Below, in pieces: positions 25,126-34,106 of a stretch of DNA of 49,818 nucleotides. Under the pieces are notes generated by a model. It did not search any database and had not been told where the DNA came from. It saw nothing but the letters and a program-made list of their open reading frames with translations. The first letter of the stretch is position 1; the number at the start of each line of letters is the position of its first letter. A program made the position numbers and the translations under genes. Origin of the DNA: Chitinophagaceae bacterium (GTDB lineage Bacteria > Bacteroidota > Bacteroidia > Chitinophagales > Chitinophagaceae); NCBI GenBank assembly GCA_947476485.1, contig CANJQU010000017.1, forward strand, positions 1 through 49,818, read 5' to 3'.

Positions 25126-26577
25126 TTACTGCTTCATGATCGCCTGGCGGTGCAATATGTTGCCTGCATCATCGCTGACGAATATCCAATAAATACCGGG
25201 CAATATGTCCTTTACCGATAGCTGTGCCTCACGCTGTCCACGCACGCGCTGCGCACTTACCACCTGCCCGTTTACATTAACTAGAGCAATTTCCGCCATG
25301 CTGCGCTGGCCGGAATGCTGGGATATAGTTATGGTGTTTTTTGCAGGGTTAGGATATATGCTTATCTGCTCGCTCGCCTGAACTGTCTGCGCGCTTGTAG
25401 TGTTTAAATAAGTCTCGTAATAATACACGGTGTTATAACTTGGCGTAGACGGGAACGAGGTAAAGTTATAATCATACTCATGCAGTGTATCAGGCAGGTT
25501 GAAGCTGTTGTAGTGCACAACGTCCATCATCGCGGGTATCCATGAATTCAGCAGGCTGTCAAAACCATAAATATTCACAGTATCCGGGTAGCCTGCCCCA
25601 TTCAACGTTTTATGCATATAGAACATCGGCGCCCAATACGTATTGATCGGATCATACTGGTGTTCCTTCCAGGAAGTATGGAAACTATGTGTACCTGTAT
25701 AAGCGAAAGTGTCTTTAACATATCCTTCGAGTGTGCTGCCGTTATACATGTTGGTCAGCACCGTCAGCAACCTATGACTGGCGTCGTAAGTGTTGATGTA
25801 TTGCTCCTTTTCCTGCAATGGCTGGGTAAATGAAGTGTCTGTGTCGTTGGCGAAATAATCAATTTGAGTGAGGTTGCTGTCTGCGTTGTAAGTATATAAC
25901 GCTTTGGCAACGAGGTGCCATGAGCCAAGATGATATTCGTAAATGCTATCCTTGGTAAGCAGGCCGGCTGTATTGTACGTAAAAAACTGTTTGAACACAC
26001 TGTCGGGAACACCTCCGCTCAAGTGAAACCAGTAGCCGGCTTCTATGTTGTTTGCTGCATTAAAACTGTTTACATAGCTCATGTTCGTATTGATCACTGA
26101 GTCTACAAATACGTCTTTGAATGTCACCATATTCTTTGACGCATCATATCCTGCCACTGTTGCTTCATACAGCCCATACACCAATGTGAAAGGACTTTGC
26201 GTGAAATGCAGGCAGGTATCAAACAGTACCTGCGGCCTGGTGAAGACGCCTGCAAAGTTGAACATAGGAGAGGTGCTGTACGGATAGTTATACGGATAGA
26301 TCATTGTATTGAAGTCGTAGGCCGAGGTCATGTTGGTTCCATAGTTCAGGCTCACCGAATCAGATATCACACCCATACTATCGCGTGTACACTGAGCTAT
26401 TACCCTGTCTGTACTTACACCGGCGGTTGTTCGCAATACGCTATGTTCCGGATGTTGCTGCAACAATTGCGATATTACCTTGCGATGTTTCGTTATAGTG
26501 GAAGTGCCGGTTGATTTTTGTGCAAATAAAAGAGTGCTGCTAACCAGGCATAAGGCAAGAATAGAGATGTATTTCAT
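25126..26577 (-). CDS. Exported protein with T9SS C-terminal sorting domain
   Basis: 483 residues. Signal peptide (MKYISILALCLVSSTLLFAQ), a long middle part with repeated LTKDSIYEYHLGSWH- and YNADSNLTQIDYFAND-type beta-hairpin units, and a C-terminal type A sorting domain from about residue 405 (ISIYPNPAKNTITISQ ... GIYWIFVSDDAGN). T9SS moves such proteins across the outer membrane and either releases them or attaches them to the surface. The middle part recalls Bacteroidetes proteins built of RHS-like short strands, and no catalytic motif is seen. The gene starts divergent from the glutaminase gene. Surface location is well supported; the function is unknown. Confidence 0.85.
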   Translation of the reverse strand: MKYISILALCLVSSTLLFAQKSTGTSTITKHRKVISQLLQQHPEHSVLRTTAGVSTDRVIAQCTRDSMGVISDSVSLNYGTNMTSAYDFNTMIYPYNYPYSTSPMFNFAGVFTRPQVLFDTCLHFTQSPFTLVYGLYEATVAGYDASKNMVTFKDVFVDSVINTNMSYVNSFNAANNIEAGYWFHLSGGVPDSVFKQFFTYNTAGLLTKDSIYEYHLGSWHLVAKALYTYNADSNLTQIDYFANDTDTSFTQPLQEKEQYINTYDASHRLLTVLTNMYNGSTLEGYVKDTFAYTGTHSFHTSWKEHQYDPINTYWAPMFYMHKTLNGAGYPDTVNIYGFDSLLNSWIPAMMDVVHYNSFNLPDTLHEYDYNFTSFPSTPSYNTVYYYETYLNTTSAQTVQASEQISIYPNPAKNTITISQHSGQRSMAEIALVNVNGQVVSAQRVRGQREAQLSVKDILPGIYWIFVSDDAGNILHRQAIMKQ

Positions 26578-26738
26578 TGGTAAATTTTGATTCGTAAGTA
26601 TATGAATAGGGAAAGTTACTATTATTATTAATTAATTTTCCATAAATACGGAATATTAATATTTTGGATTATTTTTTTCGGATAATAAAAAATAATGTAT
26701 TTTGTGGTTACAGAATTCATTTATTAAACAGTAAGGTC

Positions 26739-27833
26739 ATGAGAAAAAACACTTCTTTCAGAAGCACAATAAATTTTCCTGTAATTTATACAATAGCCCT
26801 TGCATCAATTGTTACAGCCTTCAGCGCATGTAATAAAAGCAGGCCGGTAACTGCCGCCGTTGTAAGGGAACAACAGCTCCGCGCCGCAGTGGGAAAACCG
26901 TTGGCGCAATCCCAGGAAATAACAAGCGTAGTTACTGTTGCCAACATCCGCACCTCGGGAGATGGAAAGACAGCCAGGGTCATGTTCCTTCAAAACCCGC
27001 AGATATTGAATGTTACCGATGCCGCAGACATCGCCATGCTTAAAACTGCTTTGGACCAGAACCAGCCCGTGATGATCACTTTCGATCCATGGCAGGCAAA
27101 GGTTTCTCATGTAGTTGCTGCTTCTCAGCAAGACAAGGAATATTTTAACTCAAAACCGGTGATAGGTAGTCCGGGCACGGCGATAACGATAGACAGAACA
27201 ACGTCGGCAGAGATCATTGACCGCCAGACCGCGGCTATGGGTGTACTTGACATTACAACACCCGGCCTCACCAACGTAATTCCCGATTTCGCCACGGCCC
27301 AGCAGATGTTCGATTACATGGCCCATCAGTGCTGCCAGTTGCCTGGTCCTTACACCCTCGATCATTGCATAACTTTTCAGTATTGCCCGGACGGTTGCTA
27401 CGCCCGCGCCCACAAGATGTGCTGGATCATGAATAAAAAGTATCACTACGGCACACAAAAGGTATTCAGTTTTGCAAATGCCGGTATTGATGAGCTTTGT
27501 GTAAAAGCGCAAAAATGGAATGGCTGCTGCATCAATTGGTGGTATCACGTGGCTCCCCTGGTAACCATAAAAACACCAACAGGCCCAAAGGCCTATGTAT
27601 TCGATCCGGCGATGTTCGATCAGCCGGTGCTGCTGTCCACCTGGCTGCATTTCCAGCAAAACCCAGACTGTGTACCTACCGGCTCTGTGCCACATGTGAG
27701 TATGATAAATATCCAGCCCACATCGGCTTACAGCCCGGCAAGTTACAGTGGCTATAGTTTTGATACCGACCCAACTTTCTATTATACCAATTCAACGCTT
27801 GTCAGCTACGAGAATCTGATCTCATGCCCATAA
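26739..27833 (+). CDS. Protein-glutamine glutaminase-like deamidase lipoprotein with N-terminal pro-region
   Basis: 364 residues. A signal peptide ending AFSAC places a lipidated Cys at 31. A pro-region-like domain follows at about 60-127 (VVTVANIRTSGDGKTAR, FLQNP, PVMITFDP). The catalytic domain at about 185-315 matches protein-glutamine glutaminase of Chryseobacterium (EC 3.5.1.44), which deamidates side-chain glutamine in proteins. The Cys-His-Asp triad is visible as Cys220 in DGCYARAHKM, His270 in NWWYHVAPLV and Asp289 in YVFDPAMFD. Many extra cysteines (CCQ, CPDGC, GCC) suggest disulfides, as in an exported enzyme. A TTG at 26664 would extend the frame but would spoil the signal; the ATG is preferred. 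The next gene overlaps by 10 bases and encodes a homologue of the pro-region. Confidence 0.85.
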   Translation: MRKNTSFRSTINFPVIYTIALASIVTAFSACNKSRPVTAAVVREQQLRAAVGKPLAQSQEITSVVTVANIRTSGDGKTARVMFLQNPQILNVTDAADIAMLKTALDQNQPVMITFDPWQAKVSHVVAASQQDKEYFNSKPVIGSPGTAITIDRTTSAEIIDRQTAAMGVLDITTPGLTNVIPDFATAQQMFDYMAHQCCQLPGPYTLDHCITFQYCPDGCYARAHKMCWIMNKKYHYGTQKVFSFANAGIDELCVKAQKWNGCCINWWYHVAPLVTIKTPTGPKAYVFDPAMFDQPVLLSTWLHFQQNPDCVPTGSVPHVSMINIQPTSAYSPASYSGYSFDTDPTFYYTNSTLVSYENLISCP

Positions 27834-28177
27834 ATAGATCTTTTAGAAAGCATTTTACAAACCCGGCATACTTACGAGGTATGCTGGGTTTATTATTTTT
27901 GCTCATCGCCACGCAATCTTTTTCGGCACCTATGCACCGGAAGAAAAAGAAGAAATTGGAGACAACAATGACCGTCGCGGCGGTGCGTACCCCAAACAGC
28001 GGCGAGACATTTGTAAGGATCAGCTTCCTGCAATCGCAACGGTTTTACAAACTCCCTAACGATGCGAATCCCGCTTTTCTTGAACTCCTCAAAGCATCTG
28101 CACAAGGTCACACACCAGTTGTCATTACTCGTGCAAATGAGCAATCAGATGTTATTCTGAGCGTGAGAAAGCCATAA
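27824..28177 (+). CDS. Exported stand-alone homologue of the glutaminase pro-region
   Basis: 117 residues. An N-terminal basic-hydrophobic segment (about residues 15-35, ending QSFSAP) is probably a signal peptide. The mature part aligns to residues 64-127 of the upstream deamidase: TMTVAAVRTPNSGETFVRIS to VVTVANIRTSGDGKTARVMF, then FLQ to FLQ, and TPVVIT to QPVMIT. There is no catalytic domain. The ATG lies in the 3' end of the deamidase gene (overlap 27824-27833), so the two are translationally coupled. In the known glutaminase the pro-region keeps the enzyme inactive until cleaved; a free copy could act as an inhibitor or folding aid. That role is inference; the homology and the overlap are seen directly. 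Confidence 0.75.
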   Translation: MPINRSFRKHFTNPAYLRGMLGLLFLLIATQSFSAPMHRKKKKKLETTMTVAAVRTPNSGETFVRISFLQSQRFYKLPNDANPAFLELLKASAQGHTPVVITRANEQSDVILSVRKP

Positions 28178-28205
28178 AAAAACGGCTTAAGTATCACTTA
28201 AGCCG
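28176..28205 (-). terminator. Rho-independent terminator for the NUC1 gene (possibly bidirectional)
   Basis: CGGCTTAAGT and ACTTAAGCCG make a perfect ten-base stem with a three-base loop. On the minus strand it is followed by a run of seven T, about 50 bp after the stop of the nuclease gene. It also lies directly after the + strand pro-region gene. Confidence 0.75.
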
Positions 28206-28256
28206 GCTCTTTGCACTTACTACTATCTTTTATTTTCGTTCCGACCGCAGCGGAAA

Positions 28257-29630
28257 TTAATGCGTAGGGCCATTGTCTACAACTGCTTCGATCGCGGCCT
28301 GTACGCTTGTCGGAACATTGGACAGGAAGTCGTAACCAGTCAAGGTCTCAATAACATCTACACTCGTGCGATAGTAATCCCATGTGTGTGAATTCACAGA
28401 TTGCGTATTCGGCATCTTCAGTGTAATAACACGCGTCGAGGAACTAACACGAGTCACATCATTTGTCCCTACAGGCAGTATTACAGCTATCTTCCAGAAA
28501 TAAGCAGGTACATTGATAGCGCCACTGGCAATTGTATTCGTAGTGCCTCCATTACCGCCGCTGCCACCCTGGCCAGACCAACCTGCTATAATATATAGCT
28601 CGTTACCTGCGCTGGCAAGTGTTCTGCAATATTCTTCAAAAGCTTCCCAGGTCACCTCGTTCATATTAGGTGCCTGTGGGGTTATATTGGTCATAAGGAA
28701 CGTTACTGCGTTGTCCGAAGCGCTTCTGGTGCGGTCGCCGGATGGGCAAAGATGTCCACGGTCAAAACCTGTTCCGGTATAATTGGAAGAAGTGGCATGG
28801 TAGTAGCTGGATGGTAATGAAGCATCTGATGTAAAGCAATCGCAGCGGGAAGCAGAACCCAACCAGGCTGTGCTCAAATGCCAGCTCACCCAGTTAGCTT
28901 CGCCTTTTGAGTTATTGTACGAAAGAGCATATTGCGTCTTTACCATCAGGTAGTTGTTTGAGTTGGAGGTACTTGTTGTAGCGCCGCTTGGATTGCCCAT
29001 AGCCATATTATCATCACGGGTGGCCGCACCACCTCCGCCGCCTGTGGCAGAATTATCTGTGATCGTGACATCATCAATATTCAAACGCCCCCCGGAAAGC
29101 TTGCGAACCTGGAAACGTATATTTCCGTCGATCGCCATTGTGAAGGTCGCGGTATTAAGTGTTGTTGCAGATGTTGTAATGGTGCTGCCTGTTTGCGTCC
29201 ATGTGCTGCCGCTGTTGGTGGAATACCATAGCTGCCATGTGCTGGCTGCATCGGTTCCGTATACTCCGTGCGCTATCGTTACCTGGCTGGCGCCGGTAGT
29301 AACATTGAAGTTCATCGTAACTGTACCTGTATTCTGTATCCTTACCGATTTAGTCCCATTCTTCCTGTCTGACGATAAATTGCCAATAAGGGCGTCATTA
29401 AGATCCCATACGCCTGTTGACAATGTTACAGTTCCATCAGCATAAGCGCCTTTTGTGCCTGATTCAAACGTCTCCGGCCAGCCGGTGTAAATAACCCTGG
29501 CCTCCGAATGTTGAGATGGTGTTACCAAAGCGTCTGCGGGCGCCACCATTGTTGCGCTTCTGTCTTTTGAACAGTTGCTCATTCCAAATACAACGATTAC
29601 CGTCGTAAGCAATAAGAAAATTCTTTTCAT
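28257..29630 (-). CDS. Surface DNA/RNA non-specific endonuclease (NUC1) lipoprotein, copy A
   Basis: 457 residues starting at the ATG at 29630. Lipoprotein signal with GMSNC, Cys20. A beta-sandwich accessory domain at about 48-195 (YTGWPETFESG, WQLWYSTNSGSTW, GGRLNIDDVTI) precedes the NUC1 nuclease at about 205-445. The catalytic motif is GFDRGHLCPSGDR (DRGH at 290-293, His293 as general base), and the Mg-binding Asn is in NITPQAPNMNEVTW (Asn324). Such enzymes cut DNA and RNA without sequence preference; anchored outside the cell they would take nucleotides from the environment or break extracellular DNA. A 110-bp gap separates it from copy B. A promoter core stands 21 bases upstream of the start. 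Confidence 0.88.
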   Translation of the reverse strand: MKRIFLLLTTVIVVFGMSNCSKDRSATMVAPADALVTPSQHSEARVIYTGWPETFESGTKGAYADGTVTLSTGVWDLNDALIGNLSSDRKNGTKSVRIQNTGTVTMNFNVTTGASQVTIAHGVYGTDAASTWQLWYSTNSGSTWTQTGSTITTSATTLNTATFTMAIDGNIRFQVRKLSGGRLNIDDVTITDNSATGGGGGAATRDDNMAMGNPSGATTSTSNSNNYLMVKTQYALSYNNSKGEANWVSWHLSTAWLGSASRCDCFTSDASLPSSYYHATSSNYTGTGFDRGHLCPSGDRTRSASDNAVTFLMTNITPQAPNMNEVTWEAFEEYCRTLASAGNELYIIAGWSGQGGSGGNGGTTNTIASGAINVPAYFWKIAVILPVGTNDVTRVSSSTRVITLKMPNTQSVNSHTWDYYRTSVDVIETLTGYDFLSNVPTSVQAAIEAVVDNGPTH

Positions 29631-29651
29631 TCGGTGTGTGTTTTTGTGAAA

Positions 29652-29659
29652 CAAACGTA
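29652..29659 (-). promoter_or_regulatory. -7 promoter element of nuclease copy A
   Basis: The minus strand reads TACGTTTG, an exact TAnnTTTG, 21 bases upstream of the ATG at 29630. Copy A can therefore be transcribed apart from copy B. Confidence 0.5.
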
Positions 29660-29740
29660 CCTCGCGAATATTACCTGATAATTAATACAGTGTTATCATT
29701 TTACATTTCAAGCAGCCGAAGATACCATTGGATTGAAGTA

Positions 29741-31132
29741 CTATCGTGTTGGTCCATTGTCCACCTGGGATTCTATTACTGCCTGCACACTACCTGGCAA
29801 ATTAGACAGGAAGTCATAACCAGTTAATGATTCGATCTCATCTACACTTGTGCGATAGCGGTCCCAGGAATATGCTTTGACCGATTGAGTGTTTGGCATC
29901 TTCACCGCTATCACACGCGTTGCTGTCGTTACGCGCGTTACATCATCCTTCCCATCAGAAAGAATGATCGCTATCTTCCAGAAATAAGCGGGTACAACGA
30001 TTGCGCCATCAGCGATAGTGCTGGTTACACCGCCATTCCGGCCATTGCCGCCAGAGCCGGACCAACCGGCAATTATATATAGCTCATTGCCTGCAGCCGC
30101 CAGTTTTCTGCAATACGCTTCAAGCGCTTCCCAGGTAACCTCGTTCATATTTGGCGCTTGTGGCGTCATATTCGTCATCAGGAAGGTGCGGGCGTTATCG
30201 GTATCGCTACAAGTGCGGTCACCCGATGGACAAAGATGCCCGCGGTCAAAACCGCTACCCGAATAATTAGATGTAACGGCGGTGAAGAAACCAGCAGGCA
30301 ACAATGCGTCTTCGATAAAACAATTGCAACGGTCTGCAGACCCAAGCCATGCCTTGCTCAAATGCCAGCTTACCCAATTAGCAACACCCCTTGAATTATT
30401 ATACGAAAGTGCATACTGCGGTTTTATCATCAGGTAGTTGTTAGGGTTAGTAGTACGCGACGTAGCGCCACTCGGATTGCCCATTGCCATGTTATCATCG
30501 CGTATGATACCGATCTCAGCAGGCTTATCGCTATGACGGCCTTCGCCCGCGCCTGCACCATTATCGGCAATGCTGATATCGTCTATATTCAGCCTGCCGC
30601 CGGTAAGCTTCCGGATCTGGAAGCGTACATTGCCAGTAACATTCAAGACATAAGTGGCTGTGCTGAGTGATGCAGTTGACGTGGTTGTGGTGTTACCCGC
30701 CTGCTCCCATGTACTCCCGCTGTTGGTGGAGTACCACAACTGCCAGGTACTCTCCACATCTGATCCATAAACACCATGTGCTATGGACACGAGACTGGCG
30801 CCGTTGCTGAGGTCAAAGCTCATGGTCACCGTTCCTGTTTTTCCTATTCTCAGTGATCCACCTCCATTTTTCTTATCGGCTGGTTGTTTGCCGACCAATG
30901 CATCGTCCAGCTCCCAAACGCCGGTAGACAGCGTCACTGCGCCATCGGCATAACCGCCCTTAGCGCCGGTCTCAAATGTTTCCGGCCAGCCGGGATATAC
31001 TGACCTTTCATTTGCATTGCTTTGAGCGACCACCGCGGATGGCGCTGATACGTTTGCATCCGCTCCGTTCGAGCATTCGCTCATCCCTAATGCAACAATT
31101 CCAACTACGAGCAGAAAAATATATCTCTTCAT
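29741..31132 (-). CDS. Surface DNA/RNA non-specific endonuclease (NUC1) lipoprotein, copy B
   Basis: 463 residues from the ATG at 31132 (MKRYIFLLVVGIVALGMSEC, lipid Cys at 20). The layout is the same as in copy A, residue for residue in most blocks: YPGWPETFETGAKGGYADG, WQLWYSTNSGSTWEQ, GGRLNIDDISI, then the nuclease with GFDRGHLCPSGDR and NMTPQAPNMNEVTW. All catalytic residues are kept. The linker between the two domains differs (a charged GEGRHSDKPAEIG in place of the Gly-rich one of copy A). Shared ends (VDNGPT) show that the whole gene was duplicated. The longer frame up to 31201 lacks a signal at its start and is not used. It is divergent from the NUDIX gene. Confidence 0.88.
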   Translation of the reverse strand: MKRYIFLLVVGIVALGMSECSNGADANVSAPSAVVAQSNANERSVYPGWPETFETGAKGGYADGAVTLSTGVWELDDALVGKQPADKKNGGGSLRIGKTGTVTMSFDLSNGASLVSIAHGVYGSDVESTWQLWYSTNSGSTWEQAGNTTTTSTASLSTATYVLNVTGNVRFQIRKLTGGRLNIDDISIADNGAGAGEGRHSDKPAEIGIIRDDNMAMGNPSGATSRTTNPNNYLMIKPQYALSYNNSRGVANWVSWHLSKAWLGSADRCNCFIEDALLPAGFFTAVTSNYSGSGFDRGHLCPSGDRTCSDTDNARTFLMTNMTPQAPNMNEVTWEALEAYCRKLAAAGNELYIIAGWSGSGGNGRNGGVTSTIADGAIVVPAYFWKIAIILSDGKDDVTRVTTATRVIAVKMPNTQSVKAYSWDRYRTSVDEIESLTGYDFLSNLPGSVQAVIESQVDNGPTR

Positions 31133-31214
31133 AATAATCACCGGTTCCTCTAAAGCAAGCGCTGGCAGGGACCAGTGCAATATTATCATTTTCCCACGCA
31201 ATTGTGAACCCGGT

Positions 31215-31222
31215 TATCTTTA
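31215..31222 (+). promoter_or_regulatory. Likely -7 element of the NUDIX gene
   Basis: TATCTTTA, one base off TAnnTTTG, ends four bases before the ATG at 31227. The transcript would be leaderless. Confidence 0.35.
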
Positions 31223-31226
31223 CACG

Positions 31227-31655
31227 ATGGACAAACGCTTTAACATCCGGGTATATGGCATCTGGATACAGAACGGCAAAATACTCGTGAACGAAGAACT
31301 GATACGCGGTAAGAATATTATCAAATTTCCGGGTGGCGGGCTGGATTGGGGCGAAGGCATTAAAAACTGCCTGGTGCGCGAATGGAAGGAAGAACTGGGG
31401 ATAGATATAGAGGTATTGAGCCACTTTTATACTACTGATTTCTTTCAACCCTCCGCTTATGACAATTCGCAGGTCATCAGCATCTATTACTTTGTGACCG
31501 CGCCTGTGCCGGAAGCTTTTGTAAATAATGTGGCGAACGAGCGCACTTACTGGATGGAACTGAATGAAGTGTCAGCGGGCACTTTCACACTGGCAATAGA
31601 CCAGGTGGTGGGAGGTTTACTGCAGGAGCATTTTGCCGAGCGCATTTCCAATTAA
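31227..31655 (+). CDS. NUDIX hydrolase
   Basis: 142 residues, the usual size of a single NUDIX domain. The Nudix box reads GGGLDWGEGIKNCLVREWKE followed by ELGI, fitting GX5EX7REUXEEXGU with the metal-binding glutamates in REWKEE. These enzymes cut a pyrophosphate bond in a nucleoside diphosphate linked to another group (X). The substrate cannot be told; the extended C-terminal part is short. No signal peptide, so it is cytosolic. It lies between the nuclease pair and the convergent TonB receptor, with 31 bp to the latter's stop. Confidence 0.9.
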   Translation: MDKRFNIRVYGIWIQNGKILVNEELIRGKNIIKFPGGGLDWGEGIKNCLVREWKEELGIDIEVLSHFYTTDFFQPSAYDNSQVISIYYFVTAPVPEAFVNNVANERTYWMELNEVSAGTFTLAIDQVVGGLLQEHFAERISN

Positions 31656-31686
31656 CCTCCAACGATAACGCTTCCACAAGCTCCGT

Positions 31687-34020
31687 TCAAAAAGAAACCT
31701 TCCAACTCAGGTTGGGGATAAACACCGCCTGTTCATTTCTATCGATCGTTTTATTGATCTGATTGTACTGGAAACCATAAAAGTCCTTTTGCATAGTTGC
31801 ATTGATTATTTTCAACCCAAATTCATGAGCTGCTTTGCTGCGGTTTATCTTGTAGCTTATCGTAAAATGTGCGATAAATCCAGGTGACAGTTGTGACTGA
31901 AAAGCATTTGAATAGTCATATACGACATCCTTTTGTGAAAGCGACACCTGTTCGTTCACCGGCGTATAATGATCACCTCCCTGGTAGCCGATCCGTGCAT
32001 TTGCACCAAATACGTTCCTCCGGCTACCGCCCACTTTCCATTCTTTTCCGACCAGGAAGTTGAACAGGAACCTCCGGTCATACATAGTGCTCCTCCATAT
32101 GGCGTCTCCGCCCTTATACTGAGCACTAAATACTGAAGCAGTGACCAAATAGTAGTATCCCTCAGACAGGTATTTTTCAAGTGTCACATCCAATCCATAA
32201 TTTCTTCCTTTGCCTTGATTAACCAGCGGACGGTCAAAGAACCAGTCATTGCCGATATTAATGATCGAAAAAGAACTATCAGCGATGACCGGTACTTTGT
32301 ACAGCCACTGGAAATAAGCTTCCGCTTTCAAACGCAGGCGCTCAGACAGATCGATATCATATCCAAATACAAAATGATGGGCCCTGGTAAAATCGAGGTT
32401 TCTATTTACAAGGTTGCCGGGAACAGTTTGAGATGGGATAAAATAATAGTTCAGCCTTTCAAGACGGCTATGCGATCCATAGGCAAACGCAAGCGTTTGG
32501 CCGGCACCCAATGCCCATTTCAACCCGACTCTCGGCTCTGCTGTATAGTGGCTATTTAATGCAAATAGCTGCCCGCTCATACCAATATTCACAACCAGCT
32601 TATCCGTGACACTTATCGACGAGCTTGTATATGCAGCTATCAATGTACTGAACCCGGACCGGTCAAGTACAGGCTGCGGTGCAGCGCCGGGCGCAATAGC
32701 GTTATTGAGCAGCATATCATACATCAAACCGGTGAGCACCACACCGCTCCTGTTGGTGTGCCTGGCGTTGAATTTCTTATTTATGCAGGATGACAAAACA
32801 AAATTCCAGTTGCTATTTTGTATCTTATTTTGCGGCAACAAACGTAAATCTTCGTTCATGTGCGATGTCGCAAGATCAATACCACTAACTGTGGCTGCGC
32901 CGGTAGTTTTTATATAGGTGGTCTTGTTTATAAAATATTTGTGCGAAACACCCGCGGCTGCCATATACTGGTTAACTGTTTGTTCCTGCTCATCGGATAA
33001 GTAGCGCCATTGCGTGCTGTCTGTTTTAGCGCTTGCACCTGACCTGTCCTTAAGCCCGATACCCCATACAGAAAGCACCCCTGCGTGGCGGGTTGGAAAA
33101 TTCAGTTTGAAAGAAACATCCTGGTACCTGACGCCACCGGCATTTTCAGGCAACAATGGGGCTGCCAGGGCAAGCGTTGAATACCGGTAATTGAACAGGT
33201 AAGATGATTGCCCGCCCTTTCGAAAAGGCCCTTCAGATGAAGCGTCAATACCGATCAAACCGAGCTGTAGTGTGTGCTCATATTCCTTGTTATTTCCTGT
33301 TCGCATAAAAATATCAAAGACACCAGATAGCGCATTTCCATACTCTGCAGGAAAAGCGCCTGTAAAGAAGTCAGAATTTGCGAGCATCTGCATACTCAGG
33401 GCCGTAAGCCCACCGCCACCAAACGCGGCTAGGTCGGCAAAATGGTTAGGGTTAGGGACTTCCACCCCTTCCATTTTCCATTGCAGGTACTGTGGCGCGT
33501 TGCCGCGCACCACAATACCATTGCTCCCTACGTTGCTTGCCACGCCTGCAAATGACGAGGCAAGCCGTGCAGGATCATCGAATCCGCCGGCATATCTTTG
33601 CGCCTCTTCCACACTTAACATTCTTGCGCTCGCAGTAGCCATGGTGTTCAGAGCCTTCCCCTTATTGATATGTGGTTTCACCGTTACTTCGGTCAACCTG
33701 TTTGTTTGCTCCCGCAACAAACAGGTCAGTACAACTTCTTTTGCGCTCGACACCACTACTTCGCCCGCCGTATAAGTCTGATAGCCTACCATAGACACTT
33801 GTATGTCATAGCGGCCAACAGGTACATTCAAAATCTGAAAACGACCGCTACTGTCCGTAGTAACCCCAAGAACAGGATCAGTTTTTAGTACAACGACATT
33901 TGCAAACGCAAGCGGCGCATTTGAAAACTCATCTATCACAATTCCACTCACCACTTGTGTTTGTGCCACTGAGCGCCAGCTAAATAAAATGACAATAGTA
34001 AATAAGAGCAGTATCCGCAT
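31687..34020 (-). CDS. TonB-dependent outer membrane receptor
   Basis: 777 residues. Signal peptide (MRILLLFTIVILFSWRSVAQ), a carboxypeptidase-like domain at about 23-105 (VVSGIVIDEFSNAPLAFANV), a plug domain at about 110-235 (DDPARLASSFAGVASNVG, GIVVRGNAPQYLQWKMEGVE), and a barrel to the C-terminus with alternating strands. The plug motif IVVRGN...GVEVPNPNHF is typical of the Bacteroidetes receptors that import substrates without a SusD partner. No SusD gene is adjacent. The substrate is unknown. It is divergent from the PAS-LuxR regulator at 34107, so the regulator might control it. Confidence 0.88.
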   Translation of the reverse strand: MRILLLFTIVILFSWRSVAQTQVVSGIVIDEFSNAPLAFANVVVLKTDPVLGVTTDSSGRFQILNVPVGRYDIQVSMVGYQTYTAGEVVVSSAKEVVLTCLLREQTNRLTEVTVKPHINKGKALNTMATASARMLSVEEAQRYAGGFDDPARLASSFAGVASNVGSNGIVVRGNAPQYLQWKMEGVEVPNPNHFADLAAFGGGGLTALSMQMLANSDFFTGAFPAEYGNALSGVFDIFMRTGNNKEYEHTLQLGLIGIDASSEGPFRKGGQSSYLFNYRYSTLALAAPLLPENAGGVRYQDVSFKLNFPTRHAGVLSVWGIGLKDRSGASAKTDSTQWRYLSDEQEQTVNQYMAAAGVSHKYFINKTTYIKTTGAATVSGIDLATSHMNEDLRLLPQNKIQNSNWNFVLSSCINKKFNARHTNRSGVVLTGLMYDMLLNNAIAPGAAPQPVLDRSGFSTLIAAYTSSSISVTDKLVVNIGMSGQLFALNSHYTAEPRVGLKWALGAGQTLAFAYGSHSRLERLNYYFIPSQTVPGNLVNRNLDFTRAHHFVFGYDIDLSERLRLKAEAYFQWLYKVPVIADSSFSIINIGNDWFFDRPLVNQGKGRNYGLDVTLEKYLSEGYYYLVTASVFSAQYKGGDAIWRSTMYDRRFLFNFLVGKEWKVGGSRRNVFGANARIGYQGGDHYTPVNEQVSLSQKDVVYDYSNAFQSQLSPGFIAHFTISYKINRSKAAHEFGLKIINATMQKDFYGFQYNQINKTIDRNEQAVFIPNLSWKVSF

Positions 34021-34084
34021 AAGCCACGTTTGATCATTACAAAGGACGCCCCAAACGTTTTGCCCGGCAATACTGACTTATCAG

Positions 34085-34092
34085 TAATTTTG
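34085..34092 (+). promoter_or_regulatory. -7 promoter element of the PAS-LuxR gene
   Basis: TAATTTTG, an exact TAnnTTTG, 14 bases before the ATG at 34107. A TTTG at 34059-34062 could be the -33 partner (22-base spacer). Confidence 0.5.
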
Positions 34093-34106
34093 CGACACCT
34101 GGTAAT

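Noticed and set aside
26578-26738. AT-rich gap as a replication origin
   Set aside because: It is short, has no repeated DnaA boxes that I can see and lies between divergent genes, so a two-way promoter region explains it.
28257-31132. Nuclease pair as a polymorphic toxin with immunity gene
   Set aside because: Both genes encode complete nucleases with lipoprotein signals; no small immunity-like gene lies beside them and there is no toxin delivery domain.
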